This document shows, piece after piece, positions 59,235-64,000 of a DNA stretch of 64,000 nucleotides. The first letter of the stretch is position 1; each line of letters begins with the position of its first letter. A program made the translations under genes and the position numbers. The notes below the pieces were generated by a model. The model ran no database searches and was not told the origin of the DNA. It was given only the letters and a program-made list of their open reading frames with translations. The stretch is from Euryodendron excelsum (taxonomy: Eukaryota > Streptophyta > Magnoliopsida > Ericales > Pentaphylacaceae), in contig CM065384.1 in assembly GCA_033060915.1 (NCBI GenBank), positions 11,702,001 to 11,766,000 of the forward strand, read 5' to 3'.

Positions 59235-60725
59235 TACTTAGAGGATTAGGCCGATATCATGTCTCTTCACCCTCACCCATTTGGAGTTTTCAATTAATTT
59301 TTTCAATTCTATCCACTTCCAATTTTCAAAATCAATTTTTTCCAAGTTGTTTTCAAAAAAAAAAAAAATATGTCATTGTTTGCACTCTACTCATATTTAT
59401 TCTATCTTGCGTTAAGTTTGTCATTCAAATATTGACTTTTGCATATTTATTTTTGTAGGTGGACCCTTGTTCACAAATTTATTTCGTGTTATATTAACTG
59501 TTGTGTATGAATGAATGTATGGATTGGACAGGATGGATAGAAGTTGCTGAACTCTTTCTTCCAATTTTCAAAAATCACACACGCATTGCACGTACACTTG
59601 CATTTTGCATATTTGCATTCTCTACCCTGATATGTCACTTCTAGTTAGAAAGGGCAACGGTATATTGGTTGTGGACAAGATACTGTCTCAGTTTCTTCAC
59701 CTACGGCCTTTTTATGGTTCCCCCGCTCGGATCGCCAACCGATCATGGCACCACCTCGGGGAGTGGGCCTAAGTTTGAAGATCTGAAAACTGAGCCTTCT
59801 TAGGACACATTAGTAAACCCTCAACCTCATTCTCAAATAGACACCATGCGTAACCGAACCCCTGTCGGATTTAAGACCCTCACACCATTTTCAAAACCAT
59901 GGAGGAAAGGGCGACTGGTTTACTTTTCTTTAAATTTATCTATTCCTGTTGTTATAATGCCTATCTAACTGCTCATGTATCCATGTTTACTTTACAAATG
60001 CATTCTCTCTCTCTTTACTCTATGCATCCATGTTCATGCATTCAATATTCCATGTCAAGATAATAGTTCCAAAGTAACTCAAGTCACTACATCTCCATGC
60101 ATATGATCAACCCAAAGAGAGTGACACCAAGTTTACTCTCCATTGCATTAAACCTACAAAAACCCTAAGGGTTCCCACGTAACCCTAAGGAATCATTGCA
60201 TGCATTTCAAGTCATTCGATAAGATGGGCCCCAATCCCTCTATGCTCACGAAGATAGGATTGCCAAGAAGACAAGGGGTAATCAATCGACGAGGTCTCTC
60301 AACGACCTCCTCGACGTCAAATCCAAAGAAGGCGAATCCAAAGACTCAAGAGTAGTTTAGGATTTCATATATAAAATTAGATAGGTGAAAGTCCAAAATG
60401 TTTCCCTCTCCCCCATTAAAGTGTACTCCATTTCCTCTTGTATTCTAAATTCAAAGTTCTATATATCCCTTTCCTTTTCATAAATGAATGTACAAATGAA
60501 AGAAGATTCCCATCTGATGGTAAAGTATCTGCATACAGGGGCAAAACCCCTATCTCCGAAAGTGAACCAATACATCATAATTAGTTTCCCTCTCAAGTAG
60601 AGACATCCTTAAAGCATGCATTGCATAAAAAAATTTCAAAATAAGATCCTAACTTTTTCCTTTTGCTAGTCTTAGGTTCCTCTCCGCATCCCCCATCGTT
60701 ATAGGCCAAAAGCTAAGGAACACTC
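59235..60725 (+). mobile_element. Leader of element K
   Basis: Homologous to the leader of A and B. The acceptor TATTTTTGTAG ends at 59458. A second acceptor-like site CTAGTCTTAG ends at 60675, 50 bases before the gag ATG. A poly-A run is at ~59357. No coding frame is supported. Confidence 0.75.
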
Positions 60726-62075
60726 ATGGAGTCACTCACACTCAATGCCTTAACTCTGATACTAGCAGAAGTAAGAGGACTCAAAAATAGGATGACCAAA
60801 ATGAAAGCTATGCTCTCTTCACTCTCATGCCATGTGGGAATTACAACCCATGAGCAAGTAGAGTCCTCCCAAGTCTGAATCCATGAGGAACGAAAAAGGA
60901 TGAAGATGAAAGACCTAGACTACGGACCAACCATTGCTTACCAACAACCTCCCCAGGCCAATTGCCACATCCTGGCACCTTTCAAGCCGGTCTTTAACCA
61001 AACCCCTAAATCATATAATCTATCCTACGAGTACCAGTCCCATCCATTTGGCCCTGACACCGAAAATTATCCCACTTTGAAACATAAAACCTAAAGCCCC
61101 TTCAATTCCCAAACCACCAGCCCGGTTGTTACCATACCAGAAATTAATTCCCAATCTTTAAAAACATCTGCAACACTTTCTAAGTCTAGGCGAACGAGTG
61201 GGAAAAAATGGACATTTACTAAACTTTCTTGTTCACAGACCACGACCTATTTTGGCCTCCTAGTGGCCAGATATCTGAAACCTATACCTTCTCGACCCCA
61301 GCCCAATCCTCTACCTCATTACTTTGAATCCGCAGCAAGTTGTGAATACCATTCAGGTGGCCAAGGACATGACATTGAAGATTGTTTAGCCTTCAAACAT
61401 AAAATTCAAGACCTGATAGATAACAAGATCATCAACTTACGACCAGTGAATCCTCCTTCGAATGCCACTACGGACCTTCTACCAGACCACACCGTTAATG
61501 TCATCACAGAATTTGGTAACGACAAGGTTTGGTTCGCCACATGCCAAGAGATATATTACGAAGATGGGGAGGAAATGGAATAGGAAGATTTGGAACCGCA
61601 TCATGCCTTGTTATGGTATAACCCGAATAAAATGCTAGACCTCAAAGAGGAGCTTGTGGATGAATCTACCTAGGAGGTTGACCATGTGATACAACAAACC
61701 AAATGCATGAAAGAGGAATAACAATCATGCCACTTTGACCCATCCAAAATACAGGAGCCATTCATACCCAGTACTAGAGGCCCATCGCTATTCACACCTA
61801 AGAAACGCTGGGGCGTGGCTGGTGGCAAGAGTAGAAAACCTCGAGCCCGGGTCAAGTCTATTAAGTTGGAAAAAGACAAGCTACCCAACTGGTTTATTAA
61901 AGAAACCAAGGAGCTAGCGGACGAAGGTAAAGGGGTCGAGGAAGCTGACGACTACACCATTGCTGCTAATTCACTTAGAGCTCTAGGAGAAGCCTCTACC
62001 TATCTAACCTTGGTCAAGGATCCCAATCACGAATGGAGCATTGAAGATGTGGGCATTGTCCCAAGGCCCTACTGA
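60726..62075 (+). pseudogene. gag-like gene of element K, one frame with stops
   Basis: ATG 60726 to TGA 62073-62075 is a single 450-codon frame with about five in-frame stops and no frameshift. It starts MESLTLNALTLILAEVRGL (possible short coiled coil). Then comes YEYQSHPFGPDTENY at 61026-61070, then the intact knuckle CEYHSGGQGHDIEDC at 61341-61385 followed by a KHKIQDLIDNKI helix. A basic patch (KKRWGVAGGKSRKPRARVK) follows, then the family tail GIVPRPY. Compared with element B, the core capsid domain (KMPDFQKYDGSGD region) is absent. It would make a nucleocapsid-like protein at most. Acceptor 60675 lies just upstream. Confidence 0.7.
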
Positions 62076-63982
62076 GACGGTTTCTCTTTCAAAAGCGGAC
62101 AAGAAAGGGGTGTTCTCACACACTTTCTTTCTATCTCTTTTGCTTTCTATCCTTAAGTTAAATATCTGCACTTTCATTCTAAAAGAACTCTATCTTTTTC
62201 ATTAAATAGAGAAATGTCAGTTTATGTTATTATCTTACATTGTTGTCATCTTATTTTTCTCTTATGAATGGTGAATGCTTACAACACAAGGGGCATGGTT
62301 TATCTTATGGAAGGACTAACTTGAGGGAGTGATAGCATGAATCAACCACTCACCAAATGATCACATTTTCGAAGAGAGAGAAGATAAGGATGAGTGAGGA
62401 AACCACCCAAAAGCAATACTTACAAGACTCAAAAGCTAAGCGATGCGTAGCTAGTCTATCAAAATAAAGGGGAGCCCTCTTTTATTTCTTCACAAAAAAA
62501 AAAAAAATTCCTTTTGCTTAACCTACTAGTGCCTCGTTAAAAAACGAAAGATTTATTGTCAACCCTAATCCAAAACCATCCCCCCACACTAGGGCAGACA
62601 AATAATTGAGAACTCCACAAGGAATGTCATTCATTCTCTATCAAGCTGAAGTAACGTGAAGACTCTATGGATTAAGCAATCCGGTTCAAAATGAGGAGAG
62701 GCCCTCATTTCATTTCCCATACAGTTAAAAACAACCGTTGTCAAACCCATTGAGCCTATTATGTTCCCTTTCTAAGAAAAAGCCTCAACCTAGGGATCAC
62801 CACCCACAACGGATTAAATTGAAATGTTAAGGAAAGGATCTGAGAGAAAGAAGTTGTAGAAGTGTTCGTCTCGTCAAAAGCAAAAAGGTAAAGAAGAAAA
62901 AAGAAAAGCAAAAAGAAAGAGTTGCCATAAAAAAAAAAAAAGCATATCAGAAAAAAGACCGGAAAAGAATCAGGCTTATGCCATCTTGAAAAGCAAATAG
63001 AAGGGTCGAAAGTCCTAAAAAAGGGGTAGTTGTTACACTTAGATGGTCAAAAGTTATAAGAAAAGTCAAAGGAGGAAATTTAAAGATGATCCTAGGTAAC
63101 AAAGAAACCCAGTAGAAACAATAGGTTTGAGGCTTTACCCTTTCATGTAAAAACCCGAAACCATGGCCTACATTACAACCCTATTAAAGTTCTCTCCGAT
63201 TGAAAAGAATTACTTGATCCAAATGAGCCAGACATGTAGCCAAAGCTAAAGAAAGACACTAGGGGACTCAAACCTCACTAGGAGTCAGATAAGGATGGTA
63301 TGGATCCAAACCCAATTGGAAGCCACATCAAAATTTGAGCCTACATATCCATTTGATCCAAAACCCCATAACCTAGCCTATATTACGGTCCAAAAACAAA
63401 GTCTTCCTGGATTGAATGACTAGCTACTGATTGCTCTACTGAAAGGTCAAGTGAGTTGCTGCCTAAGCCCCGAGGGTCGAGAGTTCAAGCCAACCAATCT
63501 CAAGCACTAACCCAAAGCAAAAATCAGAGTTGATCAGAAGGTTGAGTAAGGTACAAAGTGCTATCATCTGGTCAAGGAGGGTTGTGCTAAAGGAAAGGCC
63601 AAACCCCTGTGAAGGAAGGAGTTGTCATTGCAAAGATACTGAGCTTAACATCATCATTTGTCATTCCATTAATTAGTATATTCCTCATATGTGCATGTAT
63701 TAAAAAAAATCAACATGAGCTCCACATACATTGGACATAGCTCCCTGTAGAAACAGAAGTCACCAATACAGTTCAATATCAAGTCATGCAACAAATATAC
63801 AACATCATCATCCATACACACACATCTGATTATATACTTAGCTGCATAAACCATAAATATCTCTGCATGTCCATGTGTCCATCTCTGTGTAGAATTTACA
63901 AAAATAAAGCTGTCTAACATAAACTAAACACATCTACAGGATAGAGGCAAAAGAAGATCTAGGTCTACACAAGGGGCATCTG
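62076..63982 (+). mobile_element. Post-gag non-coding region of element K
   Basis: Homologous to 8643-10110 and 22809-24763. Includes AAGAAAGGGGTGTTCTCACA after the gag stop, A-rich runs (~62494, ~62929), GAGGCTTTACCCTTTC, and GACATAGCTCCCTGTAGAAACAG as 3' flank of the antisense gene. No pol frame. Confidence 0.7.
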
Positions 63983-64000
63983 TCAAAGATCAAAATTAAT
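63983..64000 (-). pseudogene. Antisense gene of element K, last codons only
   Basis: The minus strand from 64000 reads ...INFDL then TGA (63985-63983), matching the DFDL ends of the B and A copies. The rest is beyond the window. Confidence 0.6.

Noticed and set aside
1..64000. CRISPR arrays, tRNA or rRNA genes, bacterial operons, or intact host genes
   Set aside because: None seen; all stretches can be assigned to the repeat family or the viral insert except short unassigned pieces noted above.

Overview
The window is repeat-dense plant nuclear DNA. Plant origin is indicated by plant-type LTR retrotransposons of the Ty3/gypsy Tat/Ogre group, TATA boxes of the TATAAATA type, telo-boxes and plant-like splice signals, and by a decayed copy of a plant pararetrovirus (Caulimoviridae). 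A dicot is most likely from the AT-rich composition and virus type, but the species cannot be named. I see no host gene, tRNA, rRNA or CRISPR array. Nearly every base belongs to one retrotransposon family, present in many nested, recombined and decayed copies.

Family architecture. The LTR is about 4.5 kb, starts TGTAAGCACC, ends GCGCGACA, and carries a TATA box about 1.45 kb in. Downstream of it come a 5' splice-donor-like site, a 1.2-1.4 kb G-poor TTTCCTAAA-rich stretch and a conserved hairpin block. Two bases after the LTR lies an 18-nt primer binding site (consensus TGGCGACTCCGCTGGGGA). Next is a leader with a branch point and 3' splice site, a gag-like gene, about 1.5-2 kb of conserved non-coding DNA, and then an antisense three-exon gene whose product resembles the plant mobile domain. 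The internal part ends in a short 3' segment with a polypurine tract. No protease, RT or integrase of the family's own is visible in any copy, so the family looks non-autonomous.

Layout. 1-902: minus-strand LTR 5' end. 903-1457: two nested plus-strand LTR tails, then PBS and a truncated leader to 2066. 2067-5932: 5'-truncated LTR of element A. 5933-10110: A's PBS, leader, broken gag and post-gag region. 10111-40021: a complete element B inserted in A. B has LTRs 10111-14593 and 35517-40021, a gag split by a solo LTR (17023-21662, perfect 5-bp TSD), the antisense gene (24764-27622, minus) and an endogenous caulimovirid (about 27797-35307). 40022-41700: A resumes with its own antisense gene. 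41701-42335: inverted post-gag fragment. 42336-51271: LTR E, split by solo LTR F (42809-47384). 51272-54391: degenerate E interior. 54392-56433: minus-strand LTR half. 56434-56811 and 56812-59214: plus-strand LTR parts. 59215-64000: element K interior with a 450-codon gag-like frame and the tail of its antisense gene.

Relative order from nesting: A is oldest, B went into A, and the solo LTR and the viral copy went into B. The genes decay mainly by single-base stops, many explainable by C-to-T change, as expected of methylated repeats. How the parts work together is inferred: LTR promoter and splice signals would express gag in sense, the antisense gene would be expressed from the other end, and replication enzymes would come from an autonomous Tat/Ogre relative.
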